A DNA stretch of 64,000 nucleotides, from contig JAGYVD010000002.1 of NCBI GenBank assembly GCA_021209875.1, positions 3,410,001-3,474,000 on the forward strand. Reading direction: 5' to 3'. The DNA is from Rosellinia necatrix. Its lineage: Eukaryota; Ascomycota; Sordariomycetes; Xylariales; Xylariaceae. Below are positions 22,959-36,896 of this stretch, piece after piece (the stretch's first letter is position 1; each line of letters starts with the position of its first letter). The translations under genes and the position numbers were made by a program. Under the pieces are notes generated by a model, which searched no databases, was not told the DNA's origin, and saw nothing but the letters and a program-made list of their open reading frames with translations.

Positions 22959-25240
22959 AATGTTAAAGCTTTTATAAAGCGTTGTTGTTTTTAATAATTA
23001 TTCACCTTTTTTTTTGCTTTTTATAAGGCTAGCTATAGCTTTTTTAAATTTTTTTAGCTAAAGTTTATTTTTTTCTTGCTTTTAGTATTTTTTAATTAGT
23101 TTTTTAATCTTATATAGTTGCTATTTTAATTTTTATTGGTTATTTTTATAACTACATTTTTTTATTTAATAAAAGGATTAAATTTATTTGTAATATAGTT
23201 TATTTAAGATTAAAAATTGTTTTAATATTAAATAAATTCCTTTTTTTGAAGCCTTGTTTTTAAACATTAAACTTAATATTAATATTTTTAATAAAAAGAT
23301 TTTTACTTATAGTTTTGAGTAATAAAGACGCAATTAAAATACTAAAATAAATATTAAAAATGTTTAATAATTTTAATTTATATGCTAATTTATTAATTCC
23401 TTTTTTAATCTTTTATAATTTTACGTACTATGAAAAATATTTTAAAAAAAGCTTTAAATATACATTGTTTTTTATATAGAACTTTATTAATTTGTATTTA
23501 TTATGATAATATTATTTAATATATGCTGCTATAAAATTTATAATAAACTTTATATTTTTATAAAAAACGTTTTTATATAAATTAAATATTTTTATTAGTT
23601 ATATTTATTTTTATATTAATAAAAATTTTGGTTAATTTGAATAGCTGAAATTTAAAACGCTATTTATAAACAAATAACTTCATAAGTTTTTAACATATTT
23701 TGTTTGAGTTTCTTTATTAAAATTACAACATCTTTATTTCTTTATTGTTGAAAAATATATATATATAATATTAAATAATAATTTCTACAGTTTAATTTTT
23801 TTGTGTAAATAATTTATTACTTTATAAATCCTAAAACATTATTATTAAAAGTTTTATTTTTATAGCTTTTCAAAGCTTTATTTAAAATTTAAAAATAAAC
23901 TTGCTATTTTAATTAAAAATAATGCTGCTTAATACGCTTTAATTAAATAATAAAAATTGCCGGGCTAATATGTCTGCTTAGCTTTGAACGGAGTATTTTT
24001 TATTACTAAATATAATTAATAAACGTTTTAATATAATATATATTATTATTATTAAAATATTATAATAATTAAATCTTTTTAATCATTATAATATAACTAA
24101 AAATAAGCTTTTAAATAAGTTTATAAGAAAATATATTCTAATTATTTTAATTAGTTTAAGATTTTTAATTAAATTAATTAATAATTATTATATAGCTTTT
24201 TTATTAATATTATATAACTTATATCTGTTATAATACTTTAAATATATTTTTATTTTATAAATTTTAATTTAATTATATAAAGCTTGAATTCTTTAATTAT
24301 ATATTGTTTATTAGAATAATGTTTATTATTATATATTCTTGCTAGAAATTTAACTTTTTCTTTTTCAAATATATATAATATATATTTCTTTCTCTGGTTA
24401 ACGTTATATAATCAATTATTTATAATTATAAAAAATATCCACACTTAAAAAAATCCGCAACGTTTTTATTGCTTTTGCGGATTATTTTTGAAACTTTTAA
24501 TATTTAAAATCTTTACTATAATCTATTATTATTTTAGGTTTTATTTTTTTATTAGTTTTTAATATATTATTTATATATTATTTAGTGCTAGTTTTGAATT
24601 TATTAAAACTATTTTGTTTTAACATTTATTAAATTAATAATATTTTTAATTCATTAAATATATTTAAAATAAAGTTTAGCCTGTTTAATATATAATATAT
24701 TTTTAATTTATATTATCATAAAAATATATACCTTTTATTAAACGTTTATTTATATAGTTTATAAATTTATTATGCAGCTTAGTTAAATTTAATATATTTC
24801 TTTTATTAAATAATTAATAAAAAACAATTAATTTTATTAAAGCTTTAATTATTATTTATAACCGTTAATATATTCAAATTATATAAACTATTTTTAGTTT
24901 AAAAGTTTTGCATTTTATTTTTAATTGTAAAATATAATAACTTAAAAATATTACCGGTACTATTTATATATTTAAAATTAATAATTTTAATTTTCATATA
25001 TCTTTATTTTTAATATAAAATCATATTATTTTAAAGATTTTTTTAACAAACTATTTATTTATATACATAATATTTTTTAAAATTATAATAATAAAATATA
25101 ATATATAAATAAATCAAGTTTTAAAAGCGTTAAATAATTTTATTTTAGTTATAATTAGTTTAAAAATATAAACTAATAATATATTCTATGTTTATTATAA
25201 TTATTAATCTTAAATGGTTTTATTTTATGTTTTTTATTAA
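22959..25240. repeat. AT-rich, minus-strand-type decayed element
   Basis: No gene. The last 100 bp or so before 25246 can be aligned with the reverse complement of B around 37150-37250, which makes them the continuation of the B-like remnant at 31929-32943. The remainder is too decayed for me to place. Confidence 0.4.
24452..24483. other. Isolated hairpin AATCCGCAA..TTGCGGATT
   Basis: Perfect 9-bp arms at 24452-24460 and 24475-24483 around a 14-base loop, with conserved CpG in a region otherwise almost free of G+C. No gene lies on either side. Confidence 0.4.
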
Positions 25241-25245
25241 ATAAC

Positions 25246-25492
25246 TGTTGCACCAGTCATAAATAAGAAGCCAAGGCTCCACCTATAAGTGATATATTAT
25301 ATAAAGAATCTATAGATAAAAAAAGAAAGAGTAAAGAGGAGGAATTAGCCTATTAGAATTCTGGCTAAATATAGGTGTAAAATAGGTCCTGTCTGTGTGC
25401 TACAGCTGGTCTATACGTACTAGTTAGCAACAAATATATAAATGTCATGCCTGTGCTAGACACGCTATAAAAAAAACTAATTATTTATAAAT
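25246..25492 (+). repeat. Left LTR of element A
   Basis: Begins TGTTGCACCAGTCA. The last 28 bases match the consensus end with nearly only C>T and G>A changes. Contains TTAGCC..GAATTC and GTGCTACAGCTGGTCTATACG. The strand shown is the TG-first reading and does not state transcription direction. Confidence 0.85.
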
Positions 25493-27122
25493 ACTTTTTT
25501 TTAAAAAGAATAGCTTGTTTATAAAATATATTTAAGTTTTAAACCTGTAACCTTTATATAATACTTTTTAAAAAAAAATTCGCTTTAAATATTTATTTAT
25601 ATAATATTTTTTAAGCTTTTATATTGTTGTGTTATTTTTTTTATATTTATTTTAGTTTATATTTATTTTTATTTTTATTTAATTATGATTTTTTATAAAG
25701 CTTTATTATTATTTTTATATATTATATTAAACCTGGTTTTTTTACAGCTTATAATTAATTATTTAAATTTATTTAAAGTTCTGCTGCTTTTAAATTTATA
25801 TTATAAAATCTTTTTAATTATTATATATTATTTTTAAAGTTTTTATTATATATTATTTATTTTAATATTTTAATTTTTAACTAATTTAATATTATAGCTT
25901 TTATAATATATTTTTAAAGTTTTAATTTTTTTACCATAAATCTATTTTTTTATAGTTTAACTAATTTTTAATTTCCATTTTTAATTTTTATTTTCATAAT
26001 AAGTTATTTAAATTTAATTATAATTAATTCGCAAAGTCTTAGTCTATTAATTTTTAATTAAATAATATTGTTAAAATAAAAATATTTTTGTTTTTATTAA
26101 TTATTTTGAACTTTTATTATATTATAAAATAGTTTAGTTTATTAAACAGGCTGTTTATTTTTTCAATAACTTTTTCTTCAATATTAATATATAGTTTTTC
26201 ATACTAAAATTCAATTTTTATTATTTATAATTAGCTTGTTTTATTATTTATATTTAAATTTATTTTAAGTATTTTTAACAAAGTTTATAAAATAAATTAT
26301 TTTTAATGTTTTATTTTATGTTTTTATTTTAAATGTTTTTTTTAATTAATAGTTTTTTAGTTTTTTGCGGCAGCTTTATTTTCTTAATTATAATTAAAAA
26401 ATTTTACAAATTTTATTTTTATTTTATATAGCTATAGGTTTATAAACTTATAAAATAATAATGCTTAAACATAATGTATTACTAATATTTGTTTTAATTA
26501 GTTATTTTAATAATAGCTCACATAAAGTTTTAATTATTAGTTAACATATTTATATATTATTTCTGTTTATTCAGCAGTTTTATAACATTTTATAAACGCT
26601 AATATATATTTTATATTTGTTAATTTATATAATTTATTAAGAAAAGCCAAAATAAATAACAATTCTTTATTTAATATTATAGTTAAAAATATATTAAATA
26701 TTTTAAATAATCTTTAATAATATATTTTTGCTTTATTAATTATTATAGTTTATATTATATAAAAATTATTTATATTTTTTAAACCGTTTATCATAATTAA
26801 CGTCTTATTATACTTATGCTATTTTTAAACATTTATTTAAAATTTATTATTAAATATTGCTAAATATAATTAAATATTAATAATAGTTTTAAAAACTTTA
26901 AACTTTTATTGTAAATTATTTTTGCTGGTTAATAGTTTATATAATTTATTATATATATATTATAACTCTTAGCTAGTTTAAACTACTAGTTTTTTTTTAA
27001 TATTAACTTTTTAGTTTTATATTTATTTACATAAACAATAAGCATATAATTATAAATTTTCTAAATAAATCTAGTTTTTTAACAAAAATCATTAAAAACT
27101 ATGAGTTTTTTATATATTATTA

Positions 27123-27432
27123 TTTAACAGAAGTGTGGATCGATTTATAAAAAGATTTATTAATTCCTAAAAGCGTGGTATTACGCTGGGAATATTTAAT
27201 ACAAATAATTAAATTTATTAAAAAGCTTTTATCTAATATAATAAGCCATAGGTATTTATATATATTAATCACGTGGTAAAAACAATTTTAAAAGTTGTTC
27301 CTGCCCTAAGCGCGTAACGTTTGCAAGTGCGGCATCAGAACTGCATTTTGCATATCTGCATCTTTTGCTTAAAAGATCCCTAAAATAAGGATTCCTGGCT
27401 TAATTGCCAAGCCGTTCCACACTACTGTTATA
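27123..27432 (+). repeat. Solo LTR, family D, nested in element A
   Basis: 310 bp with TATTA on both sides (27118-27122, 27433-27437). Termini TTTAACAG and CTGTTATA fit TGTAACAG and CTGTTACA after C>T and G>A loss. Next to them are the inner inverted repeats GTGTGGA and TCCACAC. The right half (GCGCGTAACGTTTGCAAGTGCGGC) is nearly unmutated; the left half is decayed. Confidence 0.9.
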
Positions 27433-30400
27433 TATTATTAATCTGTTTTTAAGTTATTAAACATTATTATTTTTCATTTTTTAGTTTTTATTAATAAATT
27501 TTATTTTAAGATTTTTCACTTTTTTTAATATTTTATCAACTAATTAAAAACTTATTAATTTTTAATTTTTTTTGAAGCTTATATAAAACTTAATATTTTT
27601 TATTAAAAAATATTAGTTTTATTTTATTAATAATAAATTAACAAATTATTAAATATCTTTATATATTTTTTACTTTTTTATCTTATTAAGCTTTTTATTT
27701 ATATAATAAAACATTAGCTATCCCTTTTTTTTTAAAAATAAAAATAATTAAAAAGTCATATTTTCCGAATAGTTTTTTTATTTAATTTATTTTAAGTTTA
27801 AATATTATTTTATGTTAAAATATTTTAATATTTAATAATTTACAATAATAAAAAGTTTTTTTCATTATTTATTAATTTTAGCTTTTATTTTTTTTATGTT
27901 ATAATTATACCTTGTATTTTTTATTAAAGAAATTATAGTTTAGTTTAATGTTATATAATATTTTTAAAAATGAACTATGAAATGCTATTTATTTTTAAAT
28001 ACTTGTAATAATATTTTTGCTGCAACTTTATTAAATGAATTTGTTTTAACTTTTATTAACAGTTTATAATAATAATTTTTTAACAACAAAGCTATTATCA
28101 GGGCTTTTTTGCAACAAATAAAAAGCTTTATTATAATTATTTAGTTTATTAAAAGCTTGTTTTTTTATATTAAATAATTTATAAAAAGTATAATATTATT
28201 ATATTAATTAATAAATTTTAATAAAAATCACAAAAGTTTAAAAGAATTATATTTTTTAATTATAATAAAAGTTTTTAACTTATTATAGCGTTAATTTTAT
28301 TAAGTTAATTTATATATTTTTAATATTAATAATATAACTTAAAAAATAAGTTTATTATATATAAAATTTTAATGTCTTTTAGCTTAGTTTATACGCTGGT
28401 ATTATATAGCTTTTAAACAAAGTTTTTATATTTATTTTATATATTTTTAAATTATTTAAATAAACAAATATATTATTGATATATAAATTATAAAAATTAT
28501 TTAAAAGTTCAATAATATATTATTAATCTAATTTTAAAATATTAACAGTTTATTTATTAGTTTAAATAATAATATTTTATAATAATATGTTTTATAGTTT
28601 ATATAAAAATAATTAAATTTTTATTATTTATATATATATAAATATATTAAAAAGCCTCTTTATACTGATTTTTATAAAGGTTTTAATATTTAACATGTTA
28701 AATAAAGCTTTTTAACAAATAATAAAAATATTAGCTTTTTTTATAATTTTGTTTAGTTTTTAATAATTTATATAAAAGCAGACTTATTTATAAGTTTTTT
28801 AATAAATAATATAAATAAGATGTATAATATATTATTAAATTTAATAAAACCTTTTACAAGTTATTAATTAAAAATATTTATATGGTTTTTAATATGTTAA
28901 ACAATATTTTATATCAAAATTATATTTTCGGTTTTTAGCGAATTTATTTTTAATTTATATAAAATTAATAAAAAATAAATTATTTTGTTTTTTTATTAAA
29001 CATGTTAAAAAATTATAATATTTTATAAATACAAGTTTTAACGTTTTCTATTTTAGCTTATTTTTATTTTTTATTTTTATTTATTTATTTTTCTGGGTTT
29101 ATTAATTTATTAATTTAGTAAATATTAATAATTATCATTTTATTAACGCTTTAGTTTTTTTTTAAAGTTATAAATATATTAGTATTAAAAATAACGCTTT
29201 AAATATTATGTTTTTTTATACCAACTTATACTATTTTTTTATATAATAAAGTCTGCTAATATTAATTTTTTTTAAAAATAACATCTTTTTATTATTTTTT
29301 TTTAAAATCGGTTTTATATTTAATCTAAAAAGAATAGTTTTTTAAATACTTTTTATTTTTTGAAATAATTTTACGTTAACTTGTTTTTTTCCCCCAACAG
29401 CATGTTTTTAAAAATACTTGCGGCTGCATTTTTTTCTAATATTCTTTTTTATGCAATTTAGTGTTATAGTTTTATTAATTAATGTTTTTTTAACACTTTA
29501 AACATTCTCACTAAAGTTTCATTTTATTTCTTATTAATATATAAATATATTTATAATTTTTAATAAGGTAAAAAAAATTAAAACATATTATTTAAATTAT
29601 TTTTTTAAGTATAATTTTATAGTTTATATTTAATATGTGAATAAAAACGTTTATAAAAGTTTTATTATATATTTTCAAAATTAATTATATCGTTGCATTA
29701 ATATTTTAATCTGATTTTTATTATATTTAATAATTATTTATTATTTAAACTTATTTATAATTAATAAATGAAATAATTTTGTTAGGTTTTTAACACAAGA
29801 TATATTTATATATATATATATATCTGCTTTTATATTTTAAACATCTTATAACTTATTAACAATAATTTATTATTATATAAAATATATATACATAATAAAA
29901 ACTTATTCTTTAAATAATTTTTATAATGTTTCTTTTATTTATTTTAAAGTTATTTTCTCTTTTATTTTAATATTAAAAACATTTTTTTAATCTTATAATA
30001 AAAGTGTGTCTAAATTTCTTTATAATAATATTAATATAAGCCTTATATTATATTTAATTAAAAGTTTTAAAAATAACTTTTAATAATATATTTTTGTATT
30101 TATTATAAAAATATTTACTTTTTATAATCAACTGTTTTATTTTTTAGTTATTAACTTCAACATTTAATTTTAATTTATAAATAATAATATAAATAAAATA
30201 AATATTTATTTTTGAATAAATGTTGTAAAAGATAATTATATTAAATATAAAAATATTTTTACAAGTTTTTTCATTTTATAAACATTAAAATGTTTTTAAT
30301 TATTTATTAATAAATAAAAGCTCTTAATATATAATATTTTATATATATGTTAAAATTAATTAATCTTTTAAAATATTTAAAAATTGTTTTAATTTTAAGT

Positions 30401-31685
30401 TATACCAACAATTTATTTTTAAATTGTTTTTTTTTAGTTTTATTAAAACATATTTTTTAACAAGTATAATAAAGTTTATTTTAAATTAAATAAATTTAAA
30501 AAAAATACTTTTTCAAATTTAATATTTTATAATAAGTTTTATTTTTTTAAAACGTTTATATTTTTAGAAATATTATATAAATATTATAATTATATTAAAA
30601 TATTTGTTTAATAAACATAAAATCAGGTTTTTAAAACTTTTTAATAAAATAATATTTAATATTATTTATAAACTGGTTTATATTAACTTTTAAAGAATTT
30701 ATTATATTATAATATTAAACTTTAAATTTCATTTTGTTTTTATAGATTTATTATAAAATTTGTTTATTAAATTTTAATAAATTTATAAACAAAAATTTTA
30801 AAACTTTTAAAAAAATATATTTTATATTTAATTTAATAATTTAATTATTTATTAGTTTAATATAGATAAAAAAATTTATAAACTCTTTTATTTTTTAATT
30901 ATTATTTTAAGTTTAGCCATAATATAATTCATAGCAGCGTTATTAAAACTTTTTTTTAGTCTAAACATAAAAAGTTTTAAAAAATAGTTTAATATAGCAT
31001 GTTTAATTTTAATTAAGCTTTAATATAATCTTTTATAAATTAACAAAATTGCTTTATATTATTTTAATATCATAGTTATATTCTCAAGTTTTTTTATATT
31101 TTTTAATTTTTATTTAATTAAATCATATATATTTCAAATTTTTAGCGTCTTCAAAAGATTTTTTCTTTTATTTTATAATATATTATAAAAAATAATAACC
31201 TGTTGCTATTTATTAATATATTATTAGCATATCTATTGAAATTTTTATTCTATTAAATAAAAAGAAGTAATAAAATATTTAAAATAAATTTATAAATATT
31301 TTAAAATTAATTAATTTTTATTTTTAATTAAACTAAAATATTTTTTTTATAATTAGTTTTTATAACAGAATTATTAGTTTATTTTTATAGTTAAGCTTAT
31401 AAACTATTATATTAATAAATTCACAGTTTTAAAAAAACTTCTTAATTTCTTTATATAATATTTCGTTAAATTTAAAGTTTTAAATTTATAAATAAAATTT
31501 CAAAGCAACTTTTATTAATAGTTTATAAATGTTAATATTAGTTTTGTTTTTAATTTCTTTTTAAAGGTTTAGTTTATTTTTAATTATTTTTAGGTTTTAT
31601 AATAAAAACTATTTTAAAATTAATTTATAAAAGATCTTCAAAAAATAGTTTTAATGCTTTAAAATAAATTAAATAATTTATTAAT

Positions 31686-31928
31686 TATTATATTAATTAT
31701 AAATAAAAATTAAATCTTTTGTAAAAATAATATATCATATAAAAAGATATAAATAAAAAAAGAAAAATAAATAAATAAAATTATCCCTCTAGAATTCTAG
31801 CTAAATATAAATATAAAGTAGGGCCAGTCTATGCGCTACAGCTGGTTTATATGCACTAGTTAGCAACAAGTGTACAGATGTCTTGCGTGTGCTACACATG
31901 CTACAGGAAAGACCAGTTTTCTGTAACT
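31686..31928 (+). repeat. Right LTR of element A
   Basis: Starts TATTATATT, every difference from TGTTGCACC being a C>T or G>A change, and ends TTTTCTGTAACT. The first 100 bases are erased while the last 130 keep GCGCTACAGCTGG and TGCGTGTGCTACACATGC. So mutation load differs sharply within one LTR. Confidence 0.85.
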
Positions 31929-32943
31929 TATATAATTTTAAAATAGTTTTTCATTCATAAATTTAAGAGTATTAATAATATATTAAAGCTTAATCTAAGA
32001 TTAAATAAAGAAAACTGTGTTTTAGGTTGTTATTTAGTTTAATCTTTTATTTATTTGTACTGCTGTTTATAAAATATATATAAAATAAACACAAGTTGGT
32101 TTTTTTTTATTTTTAATTTTCGTTTTTATAATTTAAATATCTGCTATTTTAATTTTTATTATAACTATAGTTATATTTTAAATTATATTTTTAATAATAA
32201 CTTTTTAATCGTTTTCTTTTATTTTTTTAATAGTTATTATAGTTTCAATTTTATTACTTGTAGTTTTTTTTACGGCTGTTATTTTAATTGTTATAACTTT
32301 TATTTTAATTTTAATGTTATTTATAACAATATTTATAGCTCTTTTAGCTCTAGTCTTTAAAATATATATTATTTAATTAATATTTTTTTAATTCGGTTGA
32401 TAATTACACTTTTTTTAATCAGTTGTTTTAACAGCTAATATTAAATTTGCTAATATTATTTTTACTTTAATATTTACATATAGTTTTTTTAGCTTCATAG
32501 TTTAGTTTATATGAGCTGTTTTTTATTTTACCTATATAATTAACTAAAGTTTTCTTTAATTTAAAAAGTTAGATATTATTTTAAATTATGTTTTTTTATT
32601 AGTTGTAAATATTATTTATGATTCTATGCCAGTTTTTGCGCCTTTTTTACAGCGTTTTTATAGTTTTAGTGTATTATATTTAACATTATATAAATTAAAA
32701 AAATATTTTTTAATTTTCTGCGATAGTTTTTAAAATAATCTTTTTTTTATAAACTTTTGAAACGTTTTATTAGCTTGCGTTTTAAAAGTTTTTTTATAGT
32801 TTTTTAAGCCCTATATTTAAGCCTGCTTTTTTTTATAAATATGTTAATTATTAATATAGATTTTACTGTTTTATTGTAATAAACCTAATCTAATGAATAT
32901 ATAATTAAACAAATTAATTATTTATTGAACGTTTAAACCTTAA
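31929..32943 (-). mobile_element. Remnant of a minus-strand B-like element, left part
   Basis: The reverse complement of element B from about 36180 to 37170 runs through this stretch with few gaps, for example TTTTGAAACGTTTTATTAG at about 32756. It is cut at the left by element A and at the right by element C. The same sequence occurs in the same orientation at about 55330-55980. It includes the antisense of the open frame at 36740-36896. It is the oldest layer of the nest. Confidence 0.8.
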
Positions 32944-33147
32944 TAAAACGCGCCGACAGGGGAGTCGCTTATATAAGCGCTGTAGCCCCACCTGTAGCGT
33001 GGCAAAGCTACGCACCCTACTACTTAGGACTAGCTCTAATAAATAGGCCCTGGCCTACGCATTTAGCTAGATCTACAAGTTAAATTAAAAAAGTTAGATC
33101 TTTATTTTTTATAATATATTTTTTACCCTTTTATAGTGTATTTTTTA
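32944..33147 (+). repeat. Left LTR of element C
   Basis: Starts TAAAACGCGCCGACAGG and ends GTGTATTTTTTA. The 5' 130 bp keep GGGGAGTCGC and GCCCCACCTGTAGCGTGGC; the 3' end is erased. It contains the self-complementary CGCTTATATAAGCG at 32966-32979. Confidence 0.88.
32966..32979 (+). promoter_or_regulatory. Putative TATA element in LTR C
   Basis: TTATATAA is embedded in a perfect 14-bp palindrome 22 bp inside the LTR. In the right LTR it reads TGTTTATATAAGCG. A core promoter role is inferred from position in the LTR only. Confidence 0.4.
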
Positions 33148-34496
33148 AATAAATACTTTTATAACGTTTTTTTGTAAAAACTAAACTTAACTATTTTATT
33201 TTTTTATTTTTATAAAAATATAAGCATTTTTAAGCAATAGATTTTACTATCTGTAAAAAACGCTGGCGTTATTTTAATTAAACAAGCTAAAACTATAGCT
33301 TATGGTGTTTTAAATCATATATTTTTATTAAAGCTGAAAACTATTTTAATTAATAATTTATATTAAAATTTAAAAAGTTGTTTAAATAACTACAGTTAAT
33401 TAAAAACATTAAAAAAGACTCTGCAAAAACGTAGTTATAACAGCAATAAGCTTAATAATATATTTTTATATTTTAGCTAATAATAATATAAATCTTATAA
33501 ATATTTGTTTTATGATTTTATTTTATATTATAGTTTATTATATTAATTTATAAAGCTTATTTATAGTTATAAACAAAAAAAATAACCTTATGCGGAAAAT
33601 AATATTTTAAAATAAAAACAGCTAAATTTTAAGTTAAATAAAAAATATGAAAACTATAAAATATTTAAAACTTAAACTAAAAAAAAAATACCTGTTAAAA
33701 ATAATGAGTTAAAAAGCAGAAGCTAACAACGTTTTTTTAAAAAAATAGAAAAAAAAACTAAAACTTTTTTTAAAAACTAGGTTTTAATTAATATATAATT
33801 TTTTATTCTTTTTTAAAGCAATAAATAAATAAAAACTATAAAAAAAAATATAAACTAGAATAGCTGATATAATTAAAATAATAAAATAAAGCTTAAATTT
33901 AAAAAAATACAGCTGTGCAACTATTAGCTAAAAAAAAAAAAAAAAAAAAACAACGTATATAATAAAGAAGTAACCGTAAAAAAAATATATTTATTTAATT
34001 TAATAATTTTTATAATTTAACTGCTATTTAATTAAATATTTATAAGCTTATAAGCGTTAAAATAATTATTAATTATTTTAAATAAAACATAAAAACAGAA
34101 AAAAAACAGGCTTATTAGCAGACTTAAATTTATTAAAAAACTTATTAAATTTAAACTATAAAAATAATAAAATAAACGCTTAGTTTTAATATAACTAAAA
34201 ATAAATAAAGTTTATAAAAATTTAAACTATAAACGTTTATAGCAAAAAATTAAATTATAAAAAAAATGAATATTTTTAACTTTTTTATAGCAACTTTAAT
34301 AATTTAAATATAATAAAAAAAAAAAACATAATAATTATAAATATTTATTTTTTATTAATTATTTAATTTTATTTTTAAACAACACAAAAACATGTTATAA
34401 AACAAAAAAATAAATTTCATTATTATTTTAAACATTTTTTATGAAACCTGTAGTTTTATAATAAAACAATAAATTAAGCCTAACTATTTAAACTAA
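33148..34496 (+). repeat. Element C interior, 5' part
   Basis: A-rich decayed sequence following the 5' LTR. The post-LTR block AATAAATACTTTTATAACG is a mutated form of the one after the H and B LTRs. Gag would be expected here, but I can read no motif. Confidence 0.55.
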
Positions 34497-34501
34497 GTTA
34501 T

Positions 34502-34703
34502 TGATAGAGTCCCTGATGGGGCCCGTATTAATCGAGCCAACGGCTCATGTATTATTAGATTAGATAGGTTGCACAGGCTACGGCTGGCAACAGGTGGCCT
34601 ACGGCCACCCCTGCAGGGGTTAATTCTAGACTTATTAGAATTCCTTACCTAGCAGAGGAATTAATAGAAGCATTTTTTTTTTTTTTTTATACTAATTCTT
34701 GTA
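34502..34703 (+). repeat. Left LTR of element B
   Basis: Starts TGATAGAGTCCC and ends near TACTAATTCTTGTA. The central 120 bp are almost pristine and hold stacked palindromes: GAGCC..GGCTC, GGTGGCC-TAC-GGCCACC (34593-34609), CCCCTGCAGGGG (34608-34619) and AATTCTAG..TTAGAATT. A T-run follows at 34672-34688. Confidence 0.9.
34593..34619. other. Overlapping hairpins in LTR B core
   Basis: GGTGGCC/GGCCACC with a 3-base loop is followed directly by the 12-bp palindrome CCCCTGCAGGGG. All B LTR copies keep most of this block, even the otherwise decayed copy at 41755. Confidence 0.6.
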
Positions 34704-36739
34704 AAATAGTGCATTTATGTAACTAATAGATCTTGTTATTAAACTAAACTAATACTATCTCTAAGATCTTTTAAAATTAAAAGATTTTATTTATAATTAA
34801 AAATTTAAACGCGCGTGTTTTAATCTAGCTATAATTAAATAATTAATATAAACAGAACGTTATTTTACTAACTATTTTTTTTTATATAAATTATATACTT
34901 TGTTAAAGCTTCTAAATAAGCAGTTATTAAAAAATGTTTAGCTGTTTATTTTTATATTTTAAAATTATTATTATTAAAATTATATATTTAAACATGTTTA
35001 ATAACTAAAGTTTATTTAAATTTATAATCGTAGTAAATTATTTATTTTTATTTATTATTAAAAAAACGCTTATAAATATATTTATTAAACAATTATAAAT
35101 ATATATATTATAATTAAAAGCTGAAATCTTTTAAAAAATAGCTTTATGATTTTTTTTTTTTATAATTTACTTTGTTTTATTTTTTTATAGCTTTTAAATT
35201 ATAAATTAATAAATTAAAAGCAACAAATAATAATATTTACATTTAAAAACAACTATTTAAAAATATTATATATATATTTAAATATTATTATAATAATATA
35301 TTTAATTTTTTAAGCTTATAATAATATTACGTTATTATATCCTGTTATATATATAAAGCTTAAATATAAACAACTTCAAAAAAACTTCGGCAGAATATTT
35401 TAAATTAATATAATTTTTATTTAAAATATACTGCTGCTAAAACAATTTAGCTTAAACTAAAAATATTAATTATTTTTAAAATATTAAAAATAAACTAACG
35501 TTTTAATTAAAATTTTATATAAAAATATAAAAACTATAAAAATATTTTTTAATTTAGTTTTAAAATTAATAAAACAAGTTTAAAAGTTTTAAACTTTTAA
35601 AAACATTAATATTAAATTTTTAATAATATAAAACTTATAGCTATAGCCGATTAAAAATAATATTAAAGCTAATAAAGTTATAAATTAATTATTTAAAATA
35701 AAGCCTGCTAATAAAACAAAATTAAAACTATTATATTAACTAATGTTTAAATAGCCAGCATATAAAATATAATTATAAATATTTTAAATAAATTAAATAT
35801 TATAACTATTATATTTTTTATATGTTTTATTAAATATTAAACGAACTTTTATAAGCGCTATAATAATAAAAGCAGAAATAATAACTATTATTGTATTAAA
35901 AACTATAATAATAATACTTTATTTAATTTTTGAAGCTTAAATAGTTTTAACAATAATAAATATAATTATGTTATATTAAGCCAACAAAAACAGTTTATAT
36001 TAAATATAGCAGCTAAAATAAAAAAAAACATATATAAAATTAAACGAAATAATATTAGTATTTTTAACTTAAAATAAAAAACTTTAATAATAAAAATATA
36101 TAGCTAATAAAAAATATAATTTATATAAACGTTTATTTTTTTTTAATTATATTAAATTATTATTAAAAACAAAACCTTTAAACTTTAAACGCTTAATAAA
36201 TAATTAATTTATTTAATTATTTATTAGCAAAATTAGTTTTACTATAATAAAACAAAAAATTTACGCAAGCAATAAATATATATAAAAGAAACCAGGCTTA
36301 AACATATTATTTAAAAAATTATAAAAAAAATTTAAAACGTAAACTAATAAAACGTTTCAAAAATTTATAAAAAAAAAACTTCTTTTAAAAAATATTGCAG
36401 AAAATTAAAACATATTTTTTAAGTTTATTTAACGTTAAATATAATATATTAAAGCTATAAAAATGTTATAAAAAAGCTATACAAACTAGGACAGAATTAT
36501 AAAAAATATTGATAACTAATAAAAAAACATAATTTTAAATTAAAAAAAACTTTAGCTAATTATATATATAAAATAAAAACAGCTAATATAAACTAAAGCG
36601 TAAAACTAAAAAATATATTTAAATATTAAACTAAAAATAATATTAATAAATTTAATATTATCTATTAAAAGAACTTGCTAAAAAAGCTATAATTATTAAC
36701 CTAATTAAAAAAAACGTTAATTAAAGAATAAATATTTTA

Positions 36740-36896
36740 AGAATTAAAGCTGGAACAGCTGCAAGTATAGTTATAAATAGTATTAAAGCTGGAATAAAAG
36801 TCGTAATAATTAAAGTAGCAGCTATAAAAAAAGCTTCAAGCGTTAAAACTAAAACCGCGATAACTACTAAAAAAACAAAAAAAATAATTAAAAACT
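36740..36896 (+). pseudogene. Open relic frame in element B, Ala/Val/Lys-rich
   Basis: About 52 codons without a stop: A-G-T-A-A-S-I-V-I-N-S-I-K-A-G-I, then V-V-I-I-K-V-A-A-I-K-K-A-S-S. Many Lys may be former Glu, and Ile or Asn former Val or Asp, since RIP of the plus strand turns G into A. The original was then probably an acidic, low-complexity Ala/Val/Glu-rich segment. Degenerate antisense copies lie near 32250-32370 and 55560-55690. No known domain is recognised. Confidence 0.4.

Larger units (their letters stand above)
25246..31928 (-). mobile_element. Element A: decayed LTR retrotransposon, 6.7 kb
   Basis: Two direct family A LTRs (25246-25492, 31686-31928) enclose about 6.2 kb of T-rich sequence containing a nested solo LTR D. 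Both outer flanks align with the reverse complement of B near 37140-37250, so the element inserted into a B-like remnant. The flanks ATAAC and TATATAAT overlap by a similar string, but not as a clean 5-bp duplication. No protein motif could be read. The minus orientation is inferred from the T bias, because elements with known plus orientation here are A-rich. Confidence 0.75.
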
